64,000 nucleotides of DNA, taken from positions 319,017-383,016 of the forward strand of contig DINQ01000020.1 of assembly GCA_002426795.1 (NCBI GenBank), read 5' to 3'. Positions 1 through 7,693 of the stretch are shown piece after piece (position 1 is the stretch's first letter; every line of letters starts with the position of its first letter). This DNA is from Bacteroidales bacterium UBA5536. Lineage in GTDB: Bacteria > Bacteroidota > Bacteroidia > Bacteroidales > F082. The position numbers were made by a program, and so were the translations under genes. Below the pieces are notes generated by a model, which was given only the letters and a program-made list of their open reading frames with translations, had not been told where the DNA came from and ran no database searches.

Positions 1-211
1 TTTCGGTCACCCAAAGCACCGGGATGCCAGCCACGGGTTTCACTTTGTATGAAATGATATGGCCTGGATACATTTTACCCTCACCACCTGACAGGATTTG
101 AAAACCCATGCCCGGAGGAGTGATTTTTTGCAGGTTTTTTGGGGAACTGAAAAAATCCCAGACTTCCGTCAATGGAGCTTTCAGAATAACTTTTGTTTGT
201 AGCTGATACAT
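1..211 (-). CDS. SRPBCC-family protein, 3' end outside window
   Basis: An open frame reads from ATG at 211 to the window edge with no stop, so about 70 residues are visible. It begins MYQLQTKVILKAPLTEVWDF and continues with a short stretch rich in Pro and Gly, the usual start of a START/SRPBCC ligand-binding fold (polyketide-cyclase/ligand-binding type). There is no signal peptide, so it is probably cytosolic. The ligand cannot be deduced. A hairpin terminator at 241-265 separates it from the next upstream gene, which is also an SRPBCC protein but is not closely similar. The family call rests on the N-terminal pattern only. Confidence 0.6.
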   Translation of the reverse strand, partial: MYQLQTKVILKAPLTEVWDFFSSPKNLQKITPPGMGFQILSGGEGKMYPGHIISYKVKPVAGIPVLWVTE

Positions 212-234
212 ATGAATCTTTTAGCGTATCAAAC

Positions 235-265
235 AAAAAACCGAACGTTTAGTTCGGTTTTTTTT
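235..265 (-). terminator. Rho-independent terminator
   Basis: A perfect 6-bp stem (241-246 with 252-257, loop 247-251) is flanked by an A-run and a T-run, so it could work in both directions. It lies just after the stop of the minus-strand gene 291-845. Confidence 0.75.
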
Positions 266-290
266 GTATTTCAACTATCGTCCGACAAAT

Positions 291-845
291 CTAATTTAAA
301 GAAGGCTTTTGCTCCAGGATTTTTTTCAGGTTAGTGAGTCCGTCGCTAAAATCCTTGCCCAGCATTTCTTCCATGTTCATGAAGGGCATAATCACATTCA
401 TAGGGTAGGGGAAACTGCCTTTGAAGCCCCAAACAACTTTTGTAGTGCTATCGTTTATAGCACTCAAAATCATAAATGCCTGGTCTTTGGTTTCGAAAGG
501 TTCTATAAAACGCATTTCGTAATCAATTCTGTTAAGTGGATCAATCTGAGTAATTTCCTGTTCGCCTTTTCCCACATTCGGATCTTTACTTTCCCAGGCT
601 GAAACAAATCCCACAGTGCCATCTATGCCCCTGAACGTTTTCTTCATCAATGGATCCATGCCGGCCCAAACGCTAAAATTATCCTGATTGCGCAGTAAAA
701 CCAAATAATCAAACACTTCTGTTTGGGGTTTCTGTATGACAATTTCTCTTTCGACCTCATAGTTGCGCGGCATGATGGCAGCCACAACCAAAAAGATTAT
801 AATGATAATGAGGACAACAAAAACTATTTTTTTAAAGGTTCTCAT
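291..845 (-). CDS. Membrane-anchored SRPBCC-family protein
   Basis: This 184-residue protein has a short basic N-terminus and one strongly hydrophobic segment (about residues 6-25), then a soluble domain starting EREIVIQKPQTEVFDYL. That start and the pattern of charged strands fit the polyketide-cyclase/START-like SRPBCC fold. It is probably anchored in the inner membrane with the domain outside the cytoplasm. A good Bacteroidota promoter lies upstream at 883-915 and a terminator downstream, so it is likely a single-gene unit. The ligand and role are unknown. It is divergent from the sugar transporter at 1083 but shares no obvious function with it. Confidence 0.75.
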   Translation of the reverse strand: MRTFKKIVFVVLIIIIIFLVVAAIMPRNYEVEREIVIQKPQTEVFDYLVLLRNQDNFSVWAGMDPLMKKTFRGIDGTVGFVSAWESKDPNVGKGEQEITQIDPLNRIDYEMRFIEPFETKDQAFMILSAINDSTTKVVWGFKGSFPYPMNVIMPFMNMEEMLGKDFSDGLTNLKKILEQKPSLN

Positions 846-882
846 AGGACAGGATTTGGTGATAAATGTAGTTGGTTTAGAA

Positions 883-915
883 CAAAGATATAATCATTTA
901 GATAGGATTTACAAA
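883..915 (-). promoter_or_regulatory. Bacteroidota-type promoter for 291-845
   Basis: On the minus strand TTTG (915-912) is followed after 21 nt by TATCTTTG (890-883), a full match to the TAnnTTTG -7 element. The predicted leader is about 30 nt. Confidence 0.5.
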
Positions 916-1082
916 GGAATTGCAATTTATTTACCTGTATATTAAGGGTTTTTGAGTTTAAACGTTGATCTTACTGATTTCTTTCAGATTAAAACATACC
1001 TCAATCTCAGCAAATTGTGCGTTGTTTTCTGAGGTGGATTGATAATTGGTTTTTATTAATTTAGCAACCTAAAAAAATCAAC

Positions 1083-2441
1083 ATGATGACAAAGACTAAA
1101 CCTCGTCTTACGTTCTGGGAAATCTGGAACATGAGTTTCGGTTTCCTTGGTATTCAGATGGGGTTCGCCCTGCAGAATGCAAATGCCAGCCGTATTCTTC
1201 AAACTTTTGGCGCAGATGTAGAACATCTTTCCTGGTTTTGGCTTGTAGCCCCAATAACGGGGATGATTGTACAGCCCATCATCGGACATTACAGCGACCA
1301 GACCTGGAACCGGCTTGGCCGACGTCGCCCTTATTTTTTGAGTGGAGCTATTCTCGCATCCATTGGGTTGATTCTCATGCCCAATTCACCCATGTGGGCA
1401 GCCTATCTTCCTGCTTTGTGGATAGGTGCCGGCATGCTGATGATTATGGATGCCTCCTTCAATATTGCCATGGAGCCTTTCAGGGCTTTGGTAGCCGACA
1501 AATTGCCAACTGACCAGCGCACACTGGGTTTCTCGGTGCAGACACTTTTAATTGGTGTGGGTGCTGTGGTTGGTTCATGGTTGCCTTATGTCATTACAAA
1601 CTGGTTTGGCGTTCACGAAATAGCTGCGGTTGGTGAAGTGCCATTGAACCTCAAGCTCTCGTTTTTTATCGGCGCTGGCATTTTGATTTCTACCATTGTC
1701 TGGACCGTTACAACAACAAAGGAATACACTCCGGAGGAACAGGCAGCCTTCTCGGCAAGCGATGGTGAGGTGCACGAAGAACATGAAAGCAGCTTTGCTG
1801 ATATTTTCAAGGATTTTGCCAATATGCCTTCAACAATGAAGCAGTTGGGTTTGGTGCAGTTCTTTTCGTGGTTTGCGCTGTTTTCGATGTGGGTTTTCAC
1901 TACACCGGCTCTCGCGCAGCATGTTTGGGGACTGTCGGCCACCGACAGAAGCTCAGCTGCTTTTAACGAAGCAGGCGATTATGTTGGAGTGATATTTGGG
2001 GTTTACAACCTGGTTGCAGCACTCTTTGCCATGGCATTGCCGGTGATTGCCGCCAAAGTAGGTCGTAAACGCACGCATGCGATCAATTTAACGCTTGGTG
2101 GACTGGGTTTGATGTCGATGGTGCTGATTACTTCGCCCGAAATGAAATGGTTGCTAAACTTGAGTATGATTGGTGTTGGAATTGCCTGGGCAAGTATTTT
2201 GGCCATGCCTTATGCAATTTTAGCTGGTTCGATCCCAGCCCGAAAAATGGGCGTTTACATGGGGATTTTCAATTTCTTTATCACTTTTCCACAGATCGTA
2301 AATGGTGTTTTTGGTGGACCCATTGTCAAGTATTTCTACCATGGTGAAGCCATCTATGCGCTTGTGGCAGCTGGTGTGCTGATGATTCTTGGAGCCGTGT
2401 CTGTACTATTTGTAAAGGACAAAGACGATATCGTACAATAG
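1083..2441 (+). CDS. MFS maltose/maltodextrin-type sugar transporter
   Basis: This is a 452-residue integral membrane protein with about 12 hydrophobic segments. The cytoplasmic loop after the second or third segment carries the charged motif GHYSDQTWNRLGRRRP, typical of the SLC45/GPH-like sugar:cation symporters that include the bacterial maltose/maltooligosaccharide transporters. A charged central loop with HEEHESS separates the two six-helix halves. It faces the minus-strand alpha-glucan operon and shares a terminator with it, which supports maltose or short maltodextrin as substrate. Specificity is inferred from context. Two ATG codons are adjacent (1083, 1086) and either could start translation. 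I found no convincing promoter in 846-1082. Confidence 0.82.
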   Translation: MMTKTKPRLTFWEIWNMSFGFLGIQMGFALQNANASRILQTFGADVEHLSWFWLVAPITGMIVQPIIGHYSDQTWNRLGRRRPYFLSGAILASIGLILMPNSPMWAAYLPALWIGAGMLMIMDASFNIAMEPFRALVADKLPTDQRTLGFSVQTLLIGVGAVVGSWLPYVITNWFGVHEIAAVGEVPLNLKLSFFIGAGILISTIVWTVTTTKEYTPEEQAAFSASDGEVHEEHESSFADIFKDFANMPSTMKQLGLVQFFSWFALFSMWVFTTPALAQHVWGLSATDRSSAAFNEAGDYVGVIFGVYNLVAALFAMALPVIAAKVGRKRTHAINLTLGGLGLMSMVLITSPEMKWLLNLSMIGVGIAWASILAMPYAILAGSIPARKMGVYMGIFNFFITFPQIVNGVFGGPIVKYFYHGEAIYALVAAGVLMILGAVSVLFVKDKDDIVQ

Positions 2442-2461
2442 CATTTAATTGTTGAAAGAAG

Positions 2462-2491
2462 GCAGACTTGTTCGATCAGGTCTGCTTTTTT
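2462..2491. terminator. Terminator between convergent transporter and glgB
   Basis: The 9-bp stem 2462-2470/2477-2485 (one G-T pair) has a 6-nt loop and is followed by six T on the plus strand. It ends transcription of the transporter. The glgB stop codon sits at its edge (2490-2492). Confidence 0.85.
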
Positions 2492-4511
2492 ATTGCTTGA
2501 TACGCTCCAACACAAAAGCACTCCGACTTACATTGTAAATTTTCATGTAGACCTTTTTATCTCTTTCATAGCTGGGATAATGCTGTTTTGTATCTATCCT
2601 GTCGAAACCACCAAATGCACTGTCGTCAGTTGACAAGACCACCCGGTAATCGCCTGTCTCTTTCAGCGGAATCTCAAAATCGGGCAATGAAATAGTAGGG
2701 TGCCAGTTGAAAACAAACACAAAATGATTGCGTTCAAATACAATGGTCTTGCAGCTTTCGTCGGCCAAAAGGAGCCAGGGTGGCATTGCCAGCATGATGT
2801 TATGTGTTTTTACCAGCTGAATCATTGCCTTGTCAAAATCGGAAAGCCAGTGGTACTTGAGGTAGTCTTTTTCGACGAGTGACCACTGACGACGCGCATG
2901 CTGATAGCTCCAATTGTTGCCAATCCTCGGAAAATCGATCCATTCAGGATGGCCAAATTCGTTACCCATAAAATTCAACCAACCTTCGCCACCCAAACTA
3001 ATCGTAAACAGCCTGATCATTTTATGCAGTGCAGTGCCCCGGTCAATCACAAGATTTTCCTTTTTCTTGGCCATATCGAAATACATGTCCTTGTCCATCA
3101 GCCTGAAAGCGATGGTTTTGTCGCCAACCAAAGCCTGGTCGTGCGATTCGGCATAGGCAATCGTCTTGATGTCGAAATGACGGTTTGTCATGGTGTGATA
3201 CATCTCATGGATATTCCAATCTTCATCTTTTTGGTCTTTCAGTAATTTGATCCAGAAATCGGGTAAACCCATTCCCAGCCGGTAATCAAAGCCGATACCG
3301 CCATCTTCGATAGGGTTGCAGAGTCCCGGCATCCCACTCACTTCTTCGGCAATAGAAATGGCTTTTTTGTTGAGTTGATGCATCAGGGTATTGGCCAGTT
3401 GCAGATACGTAATGGCATCATATTCAACGCCATCTGTAAAGAACTTCTCAGGCTGGTCAAAGGTCACACCATTTCCGTGGTGGAAGTAAATCATGGAGGT
3501 TACACCATCAAACCTAAATCCGTCAAAGCGAAAGTCTTCTATCCAATACCTGACGTTTGACAAGAGAAACTGTAAAACTTCGTCTTTACCATAGTTGAAG
3601 AGCTTGGAATCCCATTGTGGATGATCGCCTCTGCTGCCGCCATGCGTGTATTGATCGTCGCTTCCGTCAAAAAGATTGAGCCCTTCGCGGGTGTTTTTCA
3701 CGGTGTGCGAATGCACGATGTCCATAATAACAATCAATCCAAGTTTATGTGCCTGATCGATCATTGCTTTGAGTTCTTCGGGCGTGCCAAAGCGCGAACT
3801 GGCTGCAAAGAAATTGGAAACATGATAGCCAAATGAACCATAGTAAGGATGCTCTGCCACAGCCATCAGCTGGATGGCATTGTATCCGGCTTCAACAATT
3901 TTGGGTAAAATATGGTCAGCAAATTCCGGATAGGTCCCAACGCCTTCTTTTTCCTGTGCCATCCCAATATGGCTTTCATAAATCAGCAAAGGTGTATTTG
4001 TGCCGATTGCCGGAGTTTTGTGTTTGAATATATAGTCCTTTTTTGGGTTCCAAAACTGACCACTAAAATCTTTGGTGTTGTCGTCCTGAACAACCCGTTT
4101 CATATAAACTGGAATGCGCTCATGCTCACCCATCTGCGATTGTACAATGGTTTTCAACAGGCTACCATGTACAAGTTTATGCGCATAATCCTCGTCTTTC
4201 AAAAATATCTCCCAAATGCCGTGACCATTGTTGATAAGCGGATGGTTGTATTTGGCCCATTGATTAAAGTCGCCCATCAGATACAATTGACGTGCAGCAG
4301 GCGCCCATTCGCGATACCACCATCCTTTTCTTACGCTGTCGTAATTGAAACCGAAAAGCTGATGGCCGGAGGCAAAATTCCGGAGACTTCCATATGTTTT
4401 TTCAATGTGCTCAAGTCGGCCTGCAAAACGGTTGTATCGATCGGTAACGGCTTGACTAACAGGTTCCAGCCAAGGGTCTTTTTCAACAAGACGCATTTTT
4501 TTGGTTGTCAT
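2490..4511 (-). CDS. glgB: 1,4-alpha-glucan branching enzyme (GH13)
   Basis: The enzyme moves alpha-1,4-glucan segments to alpha-1,6 branch points in glycogen. At 673 residues it has an N-terminal CBM48-type domain (REWAPAARQLYLMGDFNQW near 67-85) followed by the GH13 barrel. Visible motifs are DIVHSH (region I), GFRFDGV with nucleophile D335, IAEEVSG with acid/base E389, and AESHDQ with D458. The compact form and YGSFGYHVSNFFAASSRFG resemble the eukaryote-like branching-enzyme type. It is the last gene of the operon and its start overlaps the upstream amylase by 29 bp. A second in-frame ATG at residue 6 is a possible start. No signal peptide, so cytoplasmic. Confidence 0.93.
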   Translation of the reverse strand: MTTKKMRLVEKDPWLEPVSQAVTDRYNRFAGRLEHIEKTYGSLRNFASGHQLFGFNYDSVRKGWWYREWAPAARQLYLMGDFNQWAKYNHPLINNGHGIWEIFLKDEDYAHKLVHGSLLKTIVQSQMGEHERIPVYMKRVVQDDNTKDFSGQFWNPKKDYIFKHKTPAIGTNTPLLIYESHIGMAQEKEGVGTYPEFADHILPKIVEAGYNAIQLMAVAEHPYYGSFGYHVSNFFAASSRFGTPEELKAMIDQAHKLGLIVIMDIVHSHTVKNTREGLNLFDGSDDQYTHGGSRGDHPQWDSKLFNYGKDEVLQFLLSNVRYWIEDFRFDGFRFDGVTSMIYFHHGNGVTFDQPEKFFTDGVEYDAITYLQLANTLMHQLNKKAISIAEEVSGMPGLCNPIEDGGIGFDYRLGMGLPDFWIKLLKDQKDEDWNIHEMYHTMTNRHFDIKTIAYAESHDQALVGDKTIAFRLMDKDMYFDMAKKKENLVIDRGTALHKMIRLFTISLGGEGWLNFMGNEFGHPEWIDFPRIGNNWSYQHARRQWSLVEKDYLKYHWLSDFDKAMIQLVKTHNIMLAMPPWLLLADESCKTIVFERNHFVFVFNWHPTISLPDFEIPLKETGDYRVVLSTDDSAFGGFDRIDTKQHYPSYERDKKVYMKIYNVSRSAFVLERIKQ

Positions 4512-6228
4512 TACTTTTGGGTATTGGAGTTAATTCGTAAATCGCAACCTGGCTCGGACCTAGTTGCAGGTGAATGCCTTCGTCGGAGAGTTTGTCGGGA
4601 CTGAAGACGTTTTTATCGCTGAGATCAAGCAGGTTGTTGGCGATCCAGCACTTTGTTTCATGACTCGCGCTGATATCACTGTACTTCATGGCATCGAACG
4701 GAATTTTAAGACGAAAATTGCGGGTTTCATTTTTATTGAAATTCACAACTACAAGTAAACGCTCGCCTGGTGTATAGCGCAGGAAGGCATATAAAAAGCG
4801 CGGATCAAAGTCGGTATACCAGGGATTGGCCCACATCAGGTCGTAAAAGCTTCCGGCAAAAAATGCTTTTCGGTTAAGCCGTAATTGAAGTATCTGCTGG
4901 TAGAAGTTTCGAAGTTTTTGTTGTTCTGCTGTTAGTAATTTGCCATCGAAAGTTCCGCCATTCATCCAATGTTGATGCTGCGGCAAATGGTCGTAGTCGA
5001 AAATACTGCTCCTGCCATCATCACCGCTGTAGCCCGGGCTTCCGGTGGCTTTTTCGCCGCTTTCCTGTCCGTTATAAAGCATAAACGGGCCTTTGTGCAT
5101 CAATGCGCTCACAGCAACTGCAGGGAGCGGCACAAACGCATCTCCTGCAAACACCTTTGATGCCAACCGTGGCTCATCATGGTTTTCCATGAAGCGGAGC
5201 ATGTAATCATCAAGTCCGTCAAGCATTTTCCAGCAGATACTGATCGATTCGGCCGGATGGCCATGACGAAGAATATCTTCGAGCCGGTTGTAGAGTCCCA
5301 CCTTGTCGTAAAGGTAGTCGAAACCGGCAGCAATAAATTCTTTGTAAAGATCTGGCTGGTAAATTTCTGCAATCATGATCAGATCGGGGAACTTGGCCTT
5401 AAGCTGCGGAATGACCCATTTCCAGAAGGCCACCGGAATCATTTCTGCCATATCGGAACGAAAGCCGTCAATACCTTTAGATGCCCAATAGGTGAGGATA
5501 TGCAACATTTTATTCCAGGTGTCAGGAACCGGCTCGAAGTGGTTCTGGTGATGGTTTAAAATGTCAACCCCATAATTGAGCTTTACAGTTTCGTACCAAT
5601 CATCGATGCCCGGCTTGGAAACAAAACAATTGTTGCCGGTGACTTTTGCAGGCGATTCGTGATAGCTTTCTTTCGACAGAAAATGAGACAGATCGCGCGC
5701 CGGAGCCTCAAAATCTTGACCTGGGATGTAGTAGAAGTTATTCTGTGGATCGAATGCTTTTGTGGTGTCATCATGTTCTCCAAAGTCTTTAACTCCGTCT
5801 GGTTTGGCAATAGAATGGTATGCCCGCGCCAGGTGATTTGGCACAAAATCGATTATGACTTTTAGCCCATGCCCATGCATTCGGCTCAAGAGTGCTTCAA
5901 AAGTCTCCATCCGTTTTGCAGGCGTTTTTGCCAAATCAGGATCAATATCATAATAGTCGCAGATGGCGTAAGGAGAGCCTGCGCGGCCTTTCACAATTTC
6001 GGGGTAACTTTCGGGAATGCCAATCTGCGCATATGATGTAAGTGAGGCGTGACGGATAATACCCGTAAGCCAGACATGCGTGACGCCAAATTTTCGCAAA
6101 GCTTCCAGCGAAGCATCATTGATGTCGTCGAGTGTGCCACACCCATTTTGATCTTTTGTGCCAAAAAAGACAGTAGTTTTATTTTGGTTGCCAAACAAGC
6201 GGGGGAACAGTTGGTAAATGTTGATCAT
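4483..6228 (-). CDS. Cytoplasmic alpha-amylase-family protein (GH13)
   Basis: This is a GH13 enzyme acting on alpha-glucans inside the cell. All four family regions are present: DFVPNHLAR, GFRSDMAEM (nucleophile D259), MIAEIYQ (acid/base E288) and MENHDEPR (D351), numbered from ATG at 6228. A GTG eight codons further upstream (6252) is in frame, but the ATG before INIYQLFPRLF is the more natural start. There is no signal peptide. Its 3' end overlaps glgB by 29 bp, suggesting translational coupling. The subfamily and exact reaction (hydrolysis or transglycosylation of maltodextrins) cannot be settled by eye. It lacks features I would expect of GlgE. Confidence 0.85.
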   Translation of the reverse strand: MINIYQLFPRLFGNQNKTTVFFGTKDQNGCGTLDDINDASLEALRKFGVTHVWLTGIIRHASLTSYAQIGIPESYPEIVKGRAGSPYAICDYYDIDPDLAKTPAKRMETFEALLSRMHGHGLKVIIDFVPNHLARAYHSIAKPDGVKDFGEHDDTTKAFDPQNNFYYIPGQDFEAPARDLSHFLSKESYHESPAKVTGNNCFVSKPGIDDWYETVKLNYGVDILNHHQNHFEPVPDTWNKMLHILTYWASKGIDGFRSDMAEMIPVAFWKWVIPQLKAKFPDLIMIAEIYQPDLYKEFIAAGFDYLYDKVGLYNRLEDILRHGHPAESISICWKMLDGLDDYMLRFMENHDEPRLASKVFAGDAFVPLPAVAVSALMHKGPFMLYNGQESGEKATGSPGYSGDDGRSSIFDYDHLPQHQHWMNGGTFDGKLLTAEQQKLRNFYQQILQLRLNRKAFFAGSFYDLMWANPWYTDFDPRFLYAFLRYTPGERLLVVVNFNKNETRNFRLKIPFDAMKYSDISASHETKCWIANNLLDLSDKNVFSPDKLSDEGIHLQLGPSQVAIYELTPIPKSNDNQKNASC

Positions 6229-6330
6229 TATTGTTGTTTTTTGTTTGAACACCCAAAATCATGCTTGTTGCTGTTTTATACAACCGACTGTTCCTGATGC
6301 TGCAACGCAGAACAATCAGCTACATGCATC

Positions 6331-6966
6331 TTAAACGAAACGCACCGCGTAGTCCATGCCAATCAGTACATTGGCCATTGACTTGAGTGCCTGAACTTCC
6401 TGATGTTCTTTTTCAAGCACCTGCATGCGGTATTCGTTTTGTGGTTCTTTGCCACGTACAACCTGTGCTTTTTTGGTTTCGTGGTAGGTCAGCTCAATGA
6501 AAACCCGGACATCCACATCGTCAACCTTGATGGCATAAAGACCATCAATGATCAACATATCAATATCTTTGTAATTGGTTGTGAGCTGATCGATTTGCTC
6601 TGTAACTAAATCGACACAAGGGCCAGTTGACGAAACGCCCTCTTTGAATTCGCTGATATTGCGGTTAATGGTTTCCCAGTCGTATTCACTCGGTCCGACG
6701 ACATTTTGAATTCCGTTTTGTTTTCGCCATTCCGTTCTTTCAAGCGGATGAATGCGGTAATAATTGTCGATATGTAATGGTTTGGCAAAAATACCATGTT
6801 TGCGTAACCCTTTGGCAATCACGTGTGCCAATTCAGTTTTCCCTGATCCTGATTCGCCCGAAATGGCAACCATCATTTTGGGTTTCTTGTTTTTCAGTAT
6901 ATAATCTAGAATGGCTTCACCGGCTTTTTGGTGTTTTTCGCCAATCAAAAGCACGTCTCCGAGCAT
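6331..6966 (-). CDS. Uridine-kinase-like P-loop kinase, copy A
   Basis: This 211-residue protein belongs by motif to the uridine kinase/phosphoribulokinase superfamily. Walker A is GESGSGKT, followed by HIDNYY (the D-x-Y/F-Y substrate/base motif), a GPSEYDW segment and LIIDGLYA. The region after FIELTYHETKKAQ, where uridine kinases carry their arginine-rich lid, is replaced by RGKEPQNEYRMQVLEKEH, so the substrate is probably not uridine. It is a paralogue of the next gene upstream in the operon (7043-7681). It lies between the phosphorylase fusion and the amylase, which suggests a sugar substrate such as glucose or maltose. That is inference. Confidence 0.75.
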   Translation of the reverse strand: MLGDVLLIGEKHQKAGEAILDYILKNKKPKMMVAISGESGSGKTELAHVIAKGLRKHGIFAKPLHIDNYYRIHPLERTEWRKQNGIQNVVGPSEYDWETINRNISEFKEGVSSTGPCVDLVTEQIDQLTTNYKDIDMLIIDGLYAIKVDDVDVRVFIELTYHETKKAQVVRGKEPQNEYRMQVLEKEHQEVQALKSMANVLIGMDYAVRFV

Positions 6967-7042
6967 AGTTTGATTTTTTTGTGTTTGGTGTAAAGATAAA
7001 AATTATTGACTGTATTTCAAAGTGAAATCTGCTGCGATTATG

Positions 7043-7681
7043 CTAAAGATGATATTTATCAAGCGTAGCATCAAAATCGAAGAAAAGGTCGCAACCTGTT
7101 TTTAATTGCTGAACCATCTCGTGTTCGCGTTCGAGAATTTGTTTCCGGAAGGCGGTCATTTCTTCTTTTTCAGCAAAAATCTGGGCTTCTTTTGTTTCAT
7201 CATAAGTAAGCTCAATAAATACGCGCAAATCAGCTTCTTTGAGCTTTGTGGCGTACAGACCATTGATGATCATCACATCAACTCCTTTGAAGTTGGTCTT
7301 TATTTCATCAACATAGTCGGTAATGAGGTCGACGCAAGGCATTATTGAGGTGTTGTCTTCCAGAAAGTCGTTGATGACGTGGATGATTTTTCCCCAATCG
7401 TATTCGTTGGGCCCAACGCTGTCAATACCATGCTGCCTGCGCCAGGCTTTGCGTTCGAGTGGTGCAACAGTGTAAAAGTCGTCTAGATCGATAATTTTCG
7501 ACCGAATATTGATTTTCTTTAGTTTATGTGCAAGGGAATAGGCCAAAGTCGATTTTCCTGAACCCACTTCGCCGCCAATGGAAATGATGAGTTTAGGTTT
7601 CATCATATCGTTCAGTTTATCGAGAATGACGTCTGCGGCAAACTCGTGCTTATGAGTAACAGTAATCTTGTCGTTTAACAT
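7043..7681 (-). CDS. Uridine-kinase-like P-loop kinase, copy B
   Basis: This 212-residue paralogue of the neighbouring kinase aligns along its whole length. Walker A is GGEVGSGKST, followed by IDLDDFY, GPNEYDW, MIINGLYA and FIELTYDETKEAQ. Copy A has an Arg-Gly after that point and copy B has AEKEE, so the two lids have diverged while the nucleotide-binding parts look intact. The start lies 12 bp after the stop of the phosphorylase fusion, so it is in the same transcript. Both copies look like working kinases and neither looks decayed. The substrate is unknown. Glucose released by the phosphorylase is the simplest guess. Confidence 0.75.
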   Translation of the reverse strand: MLNDKITVTHKHEFAADVILDKLNDMMKPKLIISIGGEVGSGKSTLAYSLAHKLKKINIRSKIIDLDDFYTVAPLERKAWRRQHGIDSVGPNEYDWGKIIHVINDFLEDNTSIMPCVDLITDYVDEIKTNFKGVDVMIINGLYATKLKEADLRVFIELTYDETKEAQIFAEKEEMTAFRKQILEREHEMVQQLKTGCDLFFDFDATLDKYHL

Positions 7682-7693
7682 GATTTTTAAATT

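Noticed and set aside
918..927. 10-bp palindrome AATTGCAATT upstream of the MFS transporter
   Set aside because: Short and AT-rich, and it does not match the sites at 12658 and 12775.
3912..4604. 230-codon plus-strand frame opposite glgB
   Set aside because: It is antisense to a well-supported GH13 gene with all catalytic motifs and has no family features of its own.
4483..6252. GlgE maltosyltransferase identity for the cytoplasmic GH13
   Set aside because: The order and content of motifs fit a general alpha-amylase; I see no GlgE-like N-terminal domains, and the length is short.
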